Shown here: piece by piece, positions 35,056 to 44,504 of the stretch
Layout: each line of letters opens with the position of its first letter
Numbering within the stretch: position 1 is the first letter of the stretch
Source: Streptomyces sp. NRRL S-1022
Lineage (GTDB): Bacteria; Actinomycetota; Actinomycetes; Streptomycetales; Streptomycetaceae
Direction of reading: 5' to 3'
NCBI RefSeq assembly: GCF_000720135.1
Contig: NZ_JOIU01000009.1
Location: forward strand, 310,001-374,000
DNA length: 64,000 nucleotides
Notes under the pieces: model-generated
The model's input: only the letters and a program-made list of their open reading frames with translations
Databases searched by the model: none
Told to the model about the DNA's origin: nothing
Position numbers and translations under genes: made by a program

Positions 35056-36228
35056 TCACGCCGGGTCCGGCAGGCGGTCCACGAAGTCCCGTACGGCCGC
35101 ACGGACGTCGTCGGCCGTCCACTCCAGGCCGCTGGAACGGACGGCGACCTCCGTGCACGCGAGCCCGGGACCGCCCTCGTCCCAGGCGTCCGCGAAGAGC
35201 AGCACCGACGTCTCCTCGCCCTGCCGCACGGCCGCCTCGGCCGCCACGCCGGGCGCGTACGGCAGCCAGACCTGGAACTCGTGGGTGTGCGGCACCTCCG
35301 GGTGGACGCGCGCCCAGGGCACCCCGGCCGCCGCGAAGCCCTCGCGCAGCGCGGCGGCCACCACGCGCGCGTGCCGGACGTACTCCGGCAGCCGGGGCAG
35401 CTCGCGCTCCAGGCCGATCAGCGCGGACAGGGCGGTCGGGAACTGCTGGAAGACCATGCCGCCGTACCGGTGCCGCCAGGTCTTCGCCTCCTCCACCAGC
35501 GTCCCGGGGCCGGCGAGCGCGGCACCGCCGAATCCGTCGAGGGACTTGTAGAGCGAGACGTAGACGCTGTCGGCGAGGCCCGCGATGTCCTGGAGGGGGT
35601 GCCCGAAGTGCTCGGTGCACTCCCACAGGCGCGCGCCGTCGAAGTGCACCACCGCGTCGCGCTCCCGGGCCGCCTCGACGACCTCGGTCAGCTCCTCCCA
35701 CGTGGGCAGCACGAAACCGGCGTCCCTGAGGGGCAGTTCCAGCATGAGCGCGCCGAAGGGCTCCTCGGCCTCGCGTATCTCGGCCGCCGTGGGCAGCCGG
35801 CGCCCCTCGCCCACCCGGACCGGGCGCAAGCCGCTGACCTGGCTGAAGGCGTGCCGCTCGTGCACCTCGGGGTGGGACAGGGGGTGCAGGGCCACCGCCG
35901 TGTCGCCGGTGCGGGCCGCCCAGCAGCGCAGGGCCACCTGCTGGGCCATGGTGCCCGTCGGGAAGAACGCGGCGGCCTCCGTGCCGAGCAGCGCGGCGAT
36001 CCGCTCCTCCAGGGCCGCCACGATCCGGTTGCCGTAGACGTCGGCGGGCTCGTCCAGGTCGTACACCTCCTCCGCCGCGTCCATCAGGTGCGCGAGACGG
36101 TCGCGGATCGGGCTCCCCCAGCCGGCGCGGGACAGCGCGCGCCGGGACTGCCGCTGTGCCGCCGCGCGCCGCTCCCGCAGCCGTTCGCGCGTCCGCTGTC
36201 CGGTGTCCTGTTCAGCCGTGTCGGTCAT
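35056..36228 (-). CDS. Threonine aldolase / beta-eliminating lyase family protein
   Basis: PLP fold-type I enzyme of 390 residues. The PLP lysine is in VYVSLYKSLDGFGGA, the cofactor aspartate in VVHFDGARLWE, and the glycine-rich PTGTMAQQVAL segment contacts the phosphate. The family cleaves L-threonine or allo-threonine to glycine and acetaldehyde. The N-terminal 45 residues are an Arg-rich extension (QRTRERLRERRAAAQRQSRR). ATG 36226-36228 is chosen; another ATG lies four codons upstream. The exact substrate is uncertain. Confidence 0.86.
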   Translation of the reverse strand: MTDTAEQDTGQRTRERLRERRAAAQRQSRRALSRAGWGSPIRDRLAHLMDAAEEVYDLDEPADVYGNRIVAALEERIAALLGTEAAAFFPTGTMAQQVALRCWAARTGDTAVALHPLSHPEVHERHAFSQVSGLRPVRVGEGRRLPTAAEIREAEEPFGALMLELPLRDAGFVLPTWEELTEVVEAARERDAVVHFDGARLWECTEHFGHPLQDIAGLADSVYVSLYKSLDGFGGAALAGPGTLVEEAKTWRHRYGGMVFQQFPTALSALIGLERELPRLPEYVRHARVVAAALREGFAAAGVPWARVHPEVPHTHEFQVWLPYAPGVAAEAAVRQGEETSVLLFADAWDEGGPGLACTEVAVRSSGLEWTADDVRAAVRDFVDRLPDPA

Positions 36229-36355
36229 GCCGTGGATCATGCCGCGCCGGGGCCGGGAGGGCACCGGGGTTTCCCCGCACGCGGGCAACGCCGGCCGCGT
36301 GGCGTGACCCACAGCCTGTGGACGGCCGGCCGCCGCCGCACCGGATAGCGTTAAC

Positions 36356-36415
36356 ATGACGAGAAATCGTCCGGTACCCAGAGCGGACTGGAACGGGAAG
36401 GCCGCCGTCGCGTGA
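36356..36415 (+). CDS. Possible 19-codon leader peptide before the cofactor operon
   Basis: ATG 36356 opens a short frame [19 protein letters not shown] ending in TGA 36413-36415, which overlaps the GTG (36412-36414) of the next gene as GTGA. TAGCGT at 36346-36351 is a possible -10 only four bases before the ATG, so the ATG would be at or next to the 5' end of the mRNA. This could be a translationally coupled upstream frame or chance. There is no independent support. Confidence 0.3.
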   Translation: MTRNRPVPRADWNGKAAVA

Positions 36416-37413
36416 GTACAGTCCACCAGCCAGACCTCAAGGACCGCCCCGCGCGGCTCACCGTCGGCGTCGTCGGCGCCGGCCGCGTGGGCCCCGCGCT
36501 GGCCGCGTCCCTCCAGCTCGCCGGGCACCGCCCGGTGGCCGTCTCCGGAGTCTCCGACGCCTCCCGCAGGCGCGCCGAGACGATGCTCCCGGACGTCCCC
36601 CTGGTGCCGCCCGCCGAGGTCCTCCAGCGCGCCGACCTGGTGCTGCTCACGGTCCCCGACGACGCCCTGCCCGGCCTGGTCGCCGGGCTCGCCGAGACCG
36701 GCGCGGTACGGCCCGGACAGCTGCTCGTGCACACCTCCGGCCGGTACGGCGCGAAGGTCCTGGACCCCGCCCTGCGCGCGGGCGCGCTGCCGCTGGCCCT
36801 GCACCCGGCGATGACCTTCACCGGTACGCCGGTGGACGTCCAGCGCCTCGCGGGCTGCTCCTTCGGCGTCACCGCGCCCGAGGAGCTGCGGCTGGCCGCC
36901 GAGGCCCTGGTCATCGAGATGGGCGGCGAGCCCGAGTGGATCAGCGAGCAGAACCGCCCGCTGTACCACGCGGCCCTCGCCCTCGGCGCCAACCACCTGG
37001 TCACCCTGGTCGCCCAGGCCATGGAGCTGCTGCGCACGGCCGGCGTGACGGCCCCGGACCGGATGCTCGGCCCGCTGCTCGGCGCCGCCCTCGACAACGC
37101 CCTGCGCTCCGGTGACGCCGCCCTGACCGGGCCGGTCGCGCGCGGGGACGCCGGTACGGTCGCCGCGCACGTCACCGAGCTGCGCAAGCACGCCCCGCAG
37201 ACCGTGGCCGGCTACCTGGCGATGGCCCGCGCGACCGCGGACCGCGCGCTCGCGCACGGGCTGCTGAAGCCGGAGCTGGCCGAGGACCTCCTCGGGGTAC
37301 TCGCCGACGCGGGCCACGCGGGCCCCGGCAGCCGGCGAGGCGACGGCACCGGCGGCACGAACGGCACCGACGGCACCGAGGGGACGAACGGCACCGAGGG
37401 GAACGACCGATGA
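36412..37413 (+). CDS. Rossmann-fold and DUF2520 domain protein
   Basis: Protein of 333 residues. The N-terminal NAD(P)-binding fold starts [22 protein letters not shown]; the C-terminal DUF2520 helical domain includes [23 protein letters not shown]. The architecture is that of ketopantoate reductase/6-phosphogluconate-dehydrogenase-like enzymes. It heads an operon, overlapping panC by four bases, so a role in pantothenate synthesis (for example ketopantoate reduction) is plausible but unproven. The start is GTG 36412 with GGGAAGG 11 bases upstream. The C-terminus is a repetitive Gly/Thr/Asn tail ([19 protein letters not shown]). Confidence 0.88.
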   Translation: MSTVHQPDLKDRPARLTVGVVGAGRVGPALAASLQLAGHRPVAVSGVSDASRRRAETMLPDVPLVPPAEVLQRADLVLLTVPDDALPGLVAGLAETGAVRPGQLLVHTSGRYGAKVLDPALRAGALPLALHPAMTFTGTPVDVQRLAGCSFGVTAPEELRLAAEALVIEMGGEPEWISEQNRPLYHAALALGANHLVTLVAQAMELLRTAGVTAPDRMLGPLLGAALDNALRSGDAALTGPVARGDAGTVAAHVTELRKHAPQTVAGYLAMARATADRALAHGLLKPELAEDLLGVLADAGHAGPGSRRGDGTGGTNGTDGTEGTNGTEGNDR

Positions 37414-38402
37414 CCACCGCCCTGCTGAGCACTGCCGGAGAGCTGCACGCGCGCGTGCGCCACGGCCGCCGCGCCGTCGTGATGACCATGGGTGCCCTGC
37501 ACGAGGGCCACGCGACCCTGATCCGCACCGCGCGGGAGATCGCCGGCCCGGACGGCGAGGTCGTCGTCACCGTCTTCGTGAACCCGCTGCAGTTCGGTGC
37601 GGGGGAGGACCTCGACCGCTACCCGCGCACCCTGGACGCCGACCTGGAGCTGGCCGGGCGGTCCGGCGCCGACGCCGTGTTCGCGCCCTCCGTGGACGAG
37701 GTCTACCCGGGCGGCGAGCCCCAGGTGCGCATCACCGCGGGCCCCATGGGCGAGCGCCTTGAGGGTGCCTCGCGGCCCGGGCACTTCGACGGCATGCTCA
37801 CCGTCGTCGCCAAGCTGCTGCACCTCACCCGTCCCGACGTCGCCCTCTTCGGGCAGAAGGACGCCCAGCAGCTGGCCCTGATCCGGCGCATGGTGCGGGA
37901 CCTGAACTTCGGCGTCGAGATCGTCGCCGTACCGACCGTGCGCGAGGAGGACGGGCTCGCCCTGTCCAGCCGCAACCGCTACCTCGCGCCGGACGAGCGG
38001 CGTACCGCGCTCGCGCTGTCCCACGCGCTGTTCGCCGGCCGGGACCGGCACGCGGCGCAGGAGGCGCTGCGCGCGCGGGCCCGGGAAGTGCCCTCCACGC
38101 ACGCGCGTGCCGAGGCGCTGAGTGCCATAGGCGAGTCCCGCGCGGCGGCCGACGCGCACGCGGTGGCCACCGCCGCGCCCGGCGGCCCGGCGGCCGTGCG
38201 TGCCGCCGCCCGCCAGGTGCTGGAGGAGGCCGCCCGCCTCGACCCGCCGCTGAAGCTGGACTACCTCGCGCTGGTCGACCCCGCCGACTTCACCGAGATC
38301 GGCGACGGCTTCACCGGCGAGGCCGTCCTCGCCGTCGCCGCCCGGGTCGGCGCCACCCGGCTGATCGACAACCTCCCCCTCACCTTCGGAGCCGCCTCGT
38401 GA
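37410..38402 (+). CDS. panC: Pantothenate synthetase
   Basis: Ligates pantoate and beta-alanine with ATP. It has 330 residues. Motifs: [19 protein letters not shown] (HIGH-like), [38 protein letters not shown] and LSSRNRYL (KMSKS-like). The start ATG overlaps the upstream TGA, and its own TGA overlaps the nadB GTG, so three genes are translationally coupled. A region at about 215-260 is more alanine-rich than usual. Confidence 0.95.
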   Translation: MTTALLSTAGELHARVRHGRRAVVMTMGALHEGHATLIRTAREIAGPDGEVVVTVFVNPLQFGAGEDLDRYPRTLDADLELAGRSGADAVFAPSVDEVYPGGEPQVRITAGPMGERLEGASRPGHFDGMLTVVAKLLHLTRPDVALFGQKDAQQLALIRRMVRDLNFGVEIVAVPTVREEDGLALSSRNRYLAPDERRTALALSHALFAGRDRHAAQEALRARAREVPSTHARAEALSAIGESRAAADAHAVATAAPGGPAAVRAAARQVLEEAARLDPPLKLDYLALVDPADFTEIGDGFTGEAVLAVAARVGATRLIDNLPLTFGAAS

Positions 38403-40096
38403 CCAGCACAGGCATACGACTGCACGCGCCCGCACCCGGCTGGGCCATCTCCGCGGACGTGGTCGTCGTCGGTTCCGGGGTGGCCGGTCTGACCGCGGCC
38501 CTGCGCTGCGAGGCCGCCGGGCTGACCACGGTCGTCGTCACCAAGGCCCGCTTGGACGACGGCTCCACGCGCTGGGCGCAGGGCGGCATCGCCGCCGCCC
38601 TCGGCGAGGGCGACACCCCCGAGGAGCACCTGGCCGACACCCTGGTGGCGGGCGTGGGCCTGTGCGACGAGGAGGCCGTACGGATCCTCGTCACCGAGGG
38701 CCCCGACGCGGTACGGCGGCTCATCGACACCGGCGCGCACTTCGACGAGTCCTCCGAGGGGGAACTGGAACTCACCCGTGAGGGCGGCCACCACCGGCGC
38801 CGCATCGCGCACGCCGGCGGCGACGCCACCGGCGCGGAGATCTCCCGGGCCCTCGTCGAGGCCGTCCGCGCGCGCGGACTGCGCACGATCGAGAACGCGC
38901 TGGTGCTGGACCTGCTGACGGACGCCGGGGGCCGTACGGCCGGTGTCACCCTGCACGTGATGGGCGAGGGCCAGCACGACGGCGTGGGCGCCGTGCACGC
39001 GCCCGCCGTGGTCCTCGCGACCGGCGGCATGGGCCAGGTGTTCTCCGCGACCACCAACCCGTCCGTGTCGACCGGCGACGGCGTGGCACTGGCGCTGCGC
39101 GCGGGCGCGGAGGTCAGCGACCTGGAGTTCGTGCAGTTCCACCCGACCGTGCTGTTCCTCGGCGCGGACGCGGAGGGGCAGCAGCCGCTGGTCTCGGAGG
39201 CGGTGCGCGGCGAGGGCGCCCACCTGGTCGACGCGGACGGCGTGCGCTTCATGGTGGGGCAGCACGAGCTGGCCGAGCTGGCGCCGCGGGACGTCGTCGC
39301 CAAGGGCATCATGCGGCGGATGCAGGAGCAGGACGCCGAGCACATGTTCCTGGACGCCCGGCACTTCGGCGCCGCCATGTGGGAGCACCGGTTCCCGACC
39401 ATCCTGGCCGCCTGCCGGGCCAACGGCATCGACCCGGTCACCGAGCCCATCCCGATCGCCCCGGCCGCCCACTACGCCTCCGGGGGCGTCCGCACCGACG
39501 CCCGCGGCCGGACCACCGTCCCCGGCCTGTACGCGTGCGGCGAGGTCGCGTGCACCGGTGTGCACGGCGCCAACCGGCTCGCCTCCAACTCCCTCCTGGA
39601 GGGGCTCGTCTACGCCGAGCGGATCGCCGCCGACATCGCGGCCGCCCACGCCGGCAGCGGCCTGCACGCGCGCGTGCCCGCTCCGGTCCCGGACCCCGGC
39701 AAGCCCGCGCACCCGCTGCTCGCCCCCGAGACCCGGTTCGCCATCCAGCGGATCATGAGCGAGGGCGCCGGCGTGCTGCGCTCGGAGGAGTCCCTCGCCA
39801 AGGCCGCGGACCAGCTGCAGAAGCTGCACGCCGAGGCCCGGGACGCGCTCCGGGAGAACGGCAAGACCGCCGAGCCCGGCGTGGACACCTGGGAGGCGAC
39901 GAACCTTCTGTGCGTGGCCCGGGTCCTGGTCACCGCCGCCCGGCTGCGCGAGGAGACCCGCGGATGCCACTGGCGCGAGGACCACGCCGAGCGCGACGAC
40001 GCCGACTGGCGGCGCCACATCGTCGTACGGCTCAATCCCGACCGGTCGCTGGCCGTACGCACCACCGACACCGCAGACTTCCCCCCTATCCGGTAA
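38399..40096 (+). CDS. nadB: L-aspartate oxidase
   Basis: FAD enzyme making iminoaspartate, the first step of de novo NAD synthesis. It has 565 residues. FAD-binding motif [22 protein letters not shown]; substrate and flavin motifs [22 protein letters not shown] and [26 protein letters not shown] 38399 overlaps the panC stop. nadC follows after 25 bases. Quinolinate synthase (nadA), the usual partner, is not in this window. Confidence 0.95.
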   Translation: MTSTGIRLHAPAPGWAISADVVVVGSGVAGLTAALRCEAAGLTTVVVTKARLDDGSTRWAQGGIAAALGEGDTPEEHLADTLVAGVGLCDEEAVRILVTEGPDAVRRLIDTGAHFDESSEGELELTREGGHHRRRIAHAGGDATGAEISRALVEAVRARGLRTIENALVLDLLTDAGGRTAGVTLHVMGEGQHDGVGAVHAPAVVLATGGMGQVFSATTNPSVSTGDGVALALRAGAEVSDLEFVQFHPTVLFLGADAEGQQPLVSEAVRGEGAHLVDADGVRFMVGQHELAELAPRDVVAKGIMRRMQEQDAEHMFLDARHFGAAMWEHRFPTILAACRANGIDPVTEPIPIAPAAHYASGGVRTDARGRTTVPGLYACGEVACTGVHGANRLASNSLLEGLVYAERIAADIAAAHAGSGLHARVPAPVPDPGKPAHPLLAPETRFAIQRIMSEGAGVLRSEESLAKAADQLQKLHAEARDALRENGKTAEPGVDTWEATNLLCVARVLVTAARLREETRGCHWREDHAERDDADWRRHIVVRLNPDRSLAVRTTDTADFPPIR

Positions 40097-40121
40097 CAGC
40101 GCCCCAGGAGCAGTGACAGAC

Positions 40122-41108
40122 GTGAGCACCGACGACCTTCCCCTCGCCCCGACCGGCGGCTGCGGCGACGGCTGCGCCTGCGGCGCCGAGGGAGACGAGG
40201 AAGCCGCAGAGTACGCGGAGTGCGGGCTCGACCCCGCGCTCGCCGAGCTGCTGGCCGCTGCCGGACTCGACCCGGTCGAGGTCGAGGACATCGCCAACGT
40301 CGCCATCCAGGAGGACCTGGACGGCGGCGTGGACGTGACGACCGTGTCGACCATCCCCGAGGACGCGGTGGCCACCGCCGACTTCACCGCCCGCGAGGCG
40401 GGCGTCGTGGCCGGCCTCCGGGTCGCCGAGGCCGTGCTCTCCGTGGTCTGCACGGACGAGTTCGAGGTCGAGCGGCACGTGGAGGACGGCGACCGGATCG
40501 AGGCCGGGCAGAAGCTGCTGTCGGTCACCACGCGCACGCGTGACCTGCTCACCGCCGAGCGCAGCGCGCTGAACATCCTGTGCCGGCTGTCCGGCATCGC
40601 GACCGCCACGCGCGCGTGGGCGGACGCGCTGGAGGGCACCAAGGCGCGCGTGCGGGACACCCGCAAGACCACTCCGGGCCTGCGCTCGCTGGAGAAGTTC
40701 GCCGTCCGCTGCGGCGGGGGAGTCAACCACCGCATGTCGCTCTCGGACGCGGCCCTGGTGAAGGACAACCACGTGGTCGCCGCCGGCGGCGTCGCGCAGG
40801 CATTCAAGGCCGTACGGCAGGCCTTCCCGGAGGTGCCGATCGAGGTCGAGGTCGACACCCTGCACCAGCTGCGCGAGGTCGTGGACGCGGGCGCCGACCT
40901 GATCCTGCTGGACAACTTCACGCCCGGCGAGTGCGAGGAGGCCGTCGGCATCGTCGGCGGCCGGGCGCTGCTGGAGGCCTCCGGGCGGCTGACGCTCGCC
41001 AACGCGCGCGCGTACGCCGGGACCGGCGTGGACTTCCTGGCCGTGGGCGCGCTCACGCACTCCTCGCCGATCCTGGACATCGGCCTGGACCTGCGCGAGG
41101 CGGAGTAA
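40122..41108 (+). CDS. nadC: Nicotinate-nucleotide pyrophosphorylase (carboxylating)
   Basis: Converts quinolinate and PRPP to nicotinate mononucleotide. It has 328 residues. Motifs: ARVRDTRKTTPGLRSLEKFAVRCGGGVNHRMSL and KDNHVVAAGG with the catalytic lysine and basic residues. The first 35 residues carry four closely spaced cysteines (GGCGDGCACGAEG... AECG) not needed for the family fold. GTG 40122 is chosen (AGGAG at 40106-40110, 11 bases upstream); GTG 40113 is in frame but only two bases from that site. Confidence 0.93.
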   Translation: MSTDDLPLAPTGGCGDGCACGAEGDEEAAEYAECGLDPALAELLAAAGLDPVEVEDIANVAIQEDLDGGVDVTTVSTIPEDAVATADFTAREAGVVAGLRVAEAVLSVVCTDEFEVERHVEDGDRIEAGQKLLSVTTRTRDLLTAERSALNILCRLSGIATATRAWADALEGTKARVRDTRKTTPGLRSLEKFAVRCGGGVNHRMSLSDAALVKDNHVVAAGGVAQAFKAVRQAFPEVPIEVEVDTLHQLREVVDAGADLILLDNFTPGECEEAVGIVGGRALLEASGRLTLANARAYAGTGVDFLAVGALTHSSPILDIGLDLREAE

Positions 41109-41113
41109 CGGCC

Positions 41114-41911
41114 ATGCTGCTCACGATCGACGTCGGCAACACGCACACCGTCCTCGGCCTGTTCGACGGCGAGGACATCGTCGAGCACTGGCGCATCTCC
41201 ACGGACGCGCGCCGCACGGCGGACGAGCTGGCGGTGCTGCTCAAGGGCCTGATGGGCATGCACCCGCTGCTCGGCGAGGAACTGGGCGACGGCATCGACG
41301 GCATCGCGATCTGCGCGACCGTGCCGTCGGTGCTGCACGAACTGCGCGAGGTCACCCGGCGGTACTACGGCGACGTGCCCGCGGTGCTGGTCGAGCCGGG
41401 GGTGAAGACCGGCGTGCCGATCCAGTTCGACAACCCCAAGGAGGTCGGCGCCGACCGCATCATCAACGCGGTCGCGGCGAACGAGCTGTACGGCGGGCCG
41501 GCGATCGTCGTCGACTTCGGTACGGCGACCACGTTCGACGCGGTCTCCGCGCGCGGGGAGTACGTCGGCGGGGTCATCGCCCCGGGCATCGAGATCTCGG
41601 TGGAGGCCCTGGGAGTCAAGGCCGCCCAGCTGCGGAAGATCGAGGTGGCCAGGCCCCGGAACGTGATCGGCAAGAACACCGTCGAGGCCATGCAGTCGGG
41701 CATCGTGTACGGCTTCGCCGGACAGGTCGACGGTGTGGTCGGCCGGATGGCGCGGGAGCTGGCTGACGACCCGGACGACGTCACGGTGATCGCCACGGGC
41801 GGGCTCGCGCCGATGGTGCTGGGGGAGTCCTCGGTGATCGACGAGCACCAGCCGTGGCTGACGCTGATCGGGCTGCGCCTGGTGTACGAGCGGAACGTCT
41901 CGCGGCTGTGA
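41114..41911 (+). CDS. coaX: Type III pantothenate kinase
   Basis: Phosphorylates pantothenate, first step of coenzyme A synthesis; the type III enzyme is insensitive to CoA feedback. It has 265 residues with the ASKHA fold: MLLTIDVGNTHTVLGLFDG (phosphate 1), GADRIINAVAA, and IVVDFGTATTFDAVSARGEYVGGVIAPGIEIS. ATG 41114 is five bases after the nadC stop. It closes the DUF2520-panC-nadB-nadC-coaX operon. Confidence 0.95.
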   Translation: MLLTIDVGNTHTVLGLFDGEDIVEHWRISTDARRTADELAVLLKGLMGMHPLLGEELGDGIDGIAICATVPSVLHELREVTRRYYGDVPAVLVEPGVKTGVPIQFDNPKEVGADRIINAVAANELYGGPAIVVDFGTATTFDAVSARGEYVGGVIAPGIEISVEALGVKAAQLRKIEVARPRNVIGKNTVEAMQSGIVYGFAGQVDGVVGRMARELADDPDDVTVIATGGLAPMVLGESSVIDEHQPWLTLIGLRLVYERNVSRL

Positions 41912-41916
41912 GGCAC

Positions 41917-41943
41917 GGCCGGCGCCCCGCGCGGGTGCCGGCC
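41917..41943 (+). terminator. Terminator after coaX
   Basis: An 11-bp stem (GGCCGGCGCCC with GGGTGCCGGCC, one G-U pair) and a five-base loop begin six bases after the coaX stop. Confidence 0.75.
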
Positions 41944-42039
41944 CCGCCCGTGACACCGGACGAGGGAAACCCGCGCGACACGCGACGTACCGGCATCCGG
42001 ATTCCTCACTTTTGTCCGATTAGTCGGTAGCTTCGCCGC

Positions 42040-42726
42040 ATGCCCACGCCATACGGATCCCGCGGCGGCATGGCGTTCGGCGTGGAGGAGCTGCGTGTGC
42101 TCCGCCGCGCCCTCGCCCTCGCCCTCCACCCCGGCCACGCCTCCGCCGAGGACGTGCAGGACTGCTTCCGGCTCGCCGAGTCGCTCGACGAGGCGATGTG
42201 CGAGGGGGCCAGACTGCGCGCCTTCCTGGTGGCCGACCTGGACCGCTACCGGGCCGCCCTGCCGGGCACCGTCTCCGGTTACCTGACCCTCCTGGAGGAG
42301 GCGCTGGGGGCCGGGCACCGGCCGACGCCGGACGACCTCGCCGCGCTGCGGGCGCTGCGCGGGAACCCCGCGGCGGCGGCGCTGCTGGACCGCTGCCAGG
42401 CGCTGGCCGAGCAGGACGTACGGGCGCGGTTCGCGCAGGGCGCGCGGAAGGTGCCGGCGCCCGCCGTGCCGCCCGCGCGCACGCGCCTGACGGCCCTTGC
42501 GGGCGGCGCGGGGGAGACCGGGGTGCGCCAGGGCGCCGGGGAGTCCGGGGAGCCGTCGGAGGCCCCGCAGGAGCCCGTGGAGCCCCGGCCGGAGCCGGCA
42601 CCCCGCCCCGCGGAGCCGCCCGCGTCCGAGCCGACGGCCCCGAAGCGGCCCGTTCCGACGCCGGGCGAGGTCTTCCCCCGCCGTAAGCCGACCCCACCGG
42701 AGCCCCGCCAACTGGCCGCGGGCTGA
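42040..42726 (+). CDS. Hypothetical protein with helical N-domain and Pro/Glu-rich tail
   Basis: Protein of 228 residues, function unknown. The first 150 residues are predicted helical (VEELRVLRRALALALHP, LAESLDEAMCEGARLRAFLVADLDRYR); the rest is a disordered Pro/Glu/Ala tail. No signal or membrane segment. ATG 42040 has TAGCTT at 42028-42033, six bases before it, consistent with a leaderless mRNA; ATG 42070 is an alternative start. The gene is conserved beside coaX in Streptomyces by my recollection of gene order. Confidence 0.78.
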   Translation: MPTPYGSRGGMAFGVEELRVLRRALALALHPGHASAEDVQDCFRLAESLDEAMCEGARLRAFLVADLDRYRAALPGTVSGYLTLLEEALGAGHRPTPDDLAALRALRGNPAAAALLDRCQALAEQDVRARFAQGARKVPAPAVPPARTRLTALAGGAGETGVRQGAGESGEPSEAPQEPVEPRPEPAPRPAEPPASEPTAPKRPVPTPGEVFPRRKPTPPEPRQLAAG

Positions 42727-43075
42727 CCCTGGCCGACCCGTCTCCCCCGCGGGGCCCCGTGGCGCGGATCCGCCGCCGACGGCCTCGGGCCCGTGGGGCC
42801 TGTGTCTCCCACCCGCACCCCGTGCGGCTTTCGCGGCCGGGTGCGGGTGGCCCACGTGGGGGCGACCTCGCCGCCGGCGGCCTCCGGTCCGCGGGGGCCC
42901 GCCCGTACCGCTGGTACTCGTACCGCCCGGGCGGGTTCCGGGGTCCGGTGCGGGTGGCCCCGTGGGGCGGCTTCGCCGTCGGGGCCCCCGTACGGCCGCT
43001 CGTCCGCGGCGCGCTTCGCGGCGGTTCGTGTGCCCCCGCGCCGTTCGGCCGGGTCTCCGTGGCTACTCTGGAGGC
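42727..43075. other. Gene-poor GC-rich gap with an imperfect direct repeat
   Basis: No credible gene in 349 bases. A sequence around GGTGCGGGTGGCCC, with a similar downstream GGGGCG-CTCGCC/GCTTCGCC part, occurs near 42838-42875 and again near 42945-42980. Open frames here have unnatural composition and no ribosome sites. It looks like decayed or duplicated sequence; a promoter for the 59-aa gene must lie at its right end (TACTCT at 43064-43069). Confidence 0.45.
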
Positions 43076-43255
43076 ATGGACTACGTCTCCGCGCTCGTGC
43101 CCCCGGTCGTCATGGCCGTGTTCTTCATCGGTGTGGTCAGGGTGATCGTGAAGACCCAGGGCGGGGCCGCCAAGGCCAAGGAGGACGCCGCGGTCGACGC
43201 CGCGCTCGCGCGCGTGGAGGGTGCGCGCAACGCCTCCGCCGGTGGCGACGCCTGA
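43076..43255 (+). CDS. Small single-pass membrane protein (59 aa)
   Basis: Begins MDYVSALVPPVVMAVFFIGVVRVIVKTQ: one transmembrane helix at about 6-24, then a cytoplasmic charged helix rich in Ala, Lys, Glu and Asp. GGAGG at 43070-43074 is close to ATG 43076; TACTCT at 43064-43069 could be the -10 of a leaderless message instead. Function unknown; small proteins of this form are conserved in Streptomyces. Confidence 0.72.
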   Translation: MDYVSALVPPVVMAVFFIGVVRVIVKTQGGAAKAKEDAAVDAALARVEGARNASAGGDA

Positions 43256-43411
43256 GCGGCCCGCAGGCCTCCCGTACATCCCGGCCGGCCTCCGCGTACG
43301 ACTCCCGGCGCCCGCGCGCTCAGTGAGTCGTACGCCCTTTTTGTTCGCGTTTGCAGTCCTAGCGCACGTCCGGCACGCCATTGCCGGGATCTCCCACTAT
43401 TGTTCTGAGGT

Positions 43412-43846
43412 GTGCCTCGCCCATTGGGAGAACTCGAAGACGCGGTCATGACGCGGGTGTGGAAGTGGAACCGCCCGGTGACCGTTCGAGAAGTCCTGGA
43501 AGACCTGCAGCAGGAACGCTCCATCGCGTACACCACCGTGATGACGGTTTTGGACAATCTCCATCAGAAGGGCTGGGTCCGCCGTGAGGCGGAAGGCCGG
43601 GCCTATCGATATGAGGCCGTGTCGACACGCGCCGCGTACGCCGCCGCCCTGATGAACGACGCCTGGTCCCAGAGCGACAACCCCGCCGCCGCTCTCGTCG
43701 CCTTCTTCGGCATGATGAGCGAGGAACAGCGCCAGGCCCTCAGGGACGCCGTACGCATCGTCCAGGGCCCGGAAGAAACCCGGGAAGCCCCCGAAGCCCG
43801 GCAAGAGGAGAACCCCGGCTCGGCAGAGGACGCGGCCGGGCGATAG
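43412..43846 (+). CDS. BlaI/MecI/CopY-family transcriptional regulator
   Basis: Protein of 144 residues. Penicillinase-repressor winged helix: LGELEDAVMTRVWKWNRPVTVREVLEDL, IAYTTVMTVLDNLHQKGWVRRE, then a dimerisation helix region. BlaI repressors are usually inactivated by a BlaR1-type membrane protease, but no such gene is next to it. The tail (about 115-144) is a Glu/Pro-rich extension. The start is GTG 43412 with GAGG almost touching. It is followed ten bases later by the N-acetyltransferase gene. Confidence 0.9.
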   Translation: MPRPLGELEDAVMTRVWKWNRPVTVREVLEDLQQERSIAYTTVMTVLDNLHQKGWVRREAEGRAYRYEAVSTRAAYAAALMNDAWSQSDNPAAALVAFFGMMSEEQRQALRDAVRIVQGPEETREAPEARQEENPGSAEDAAGR

Positions 43847-43855
43847 CGTCCGCCC

Positions 43856-44389
43856 ATGTCAGCAGAGCGTCCCGAAGTCCCCGCAAAAGCCATCACCGTC
43901 CGGCGGGCCCGGACCAGCGATGTCCCGGCCGTACGCGACCTCCTCGACGCCTACGTCCGCGGCCGCATCCTGCTCGACAAAGCCACGGTCACCCTTTACG
44001 AGGACATCCAGGAGTTCTGGGTCGCGGAACGCGACGACAACGCCGAGGTGGTCGGCTGCGGCGCGCTGCACGTCATGTGGGAGGACCTCGCGGAAGTCCG
44101 CACCCTGGCGGTGAAGCCCGGCCTCAAGGGCGCCGGCGTCGGCCACCAGTTGCTGGAGAAGTTGCTCCAGACCGCGCGCTGGCTCGGGGTTCGCCGGGTT
44201 TTCTGCCTGACCTTCGAAGTGGACTTCTTCGGGAAGCACGGCTTCGTGGAGATCGGCGAGACACCGGTCGACACCGATGTGTACGCGGAGCTGTTGCGTT
44301 CCTATGACGAGGGCGTCGCGGAGTTCCTGGGTCTCGAACGAGTGAAGCCGAACACCTTGGGCAACAGCCGGATGCTTCTGCATCTGTGA
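43856..44389 (+). CDS. Amino-acid N-acetyltransferase (short GNAT-type N-acetylglutamate synthase)
   Basis: GNAT protein of 177 residues. The acetyl-CoA motif is VRTLAVKPGLKGAGVGHQLLEKLL, and VFCLTFEVDFFGKHGFVEIGE matches the short arginine-pathway synthases typified by M. tuberculosis Rv2747. It would make N-acetylglutamate for arginine synthesis. ATG 43856 lies six bases after TAGCGT (43844-43849), which includes the upstream stop codon, so a leaderless internal transcript is possible as well as co-transcription with the BlaI-like gene. Confidence 0.88.
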   Translation: MSAERPEVPAKAITVRRARTSDVPAVRDLLDAYVRGRILLDKATVTLYEDIQEFWVAERDDNAEVVGCGALHVMWEDLAEVRTLAVKPGLKGAGVGHQLLEKLLQTARWLGVRRVFCLTFEVDFFGKHGFVEIGETPVDTDVYAELLRSYDEGVAEFLGLERVKPNTLGNSRMLLHL

Positions 44390-44504
44390 TCGTCATTGCC
44401 CCGGTGCCCTATGTCCGAAACGCGCATGTTTCCGGGCGCGCGCGGTCCGCCGGGTCACTCCCGAGGGTTTGTGTTTTTCCGGCAAAAGCGGTTTGCTTTC
44501 CGAC

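Noticed and set aside
38261..41956. Very long open frame on the minus strand opposite panC, nadB, nadC and coaX
   Set aside because: It is antisense to four recognised coupled enzymes, has no domain, and arises from the GC-rich third positions.
42759..43326. Overlapping open frames in the gap before the 59-aa membrane protein
   Set aside because: No ribosome sites, odd Gly/Arg/Pro composition and no conserved motif; treated as noncoding.
43412..43846. BlaI-like gene as part of a beta-lactamase resistance operon
   Set aside because: No BlaR1-type sensor or beta-lactamase gene lies nearby; only the regulator is supported.
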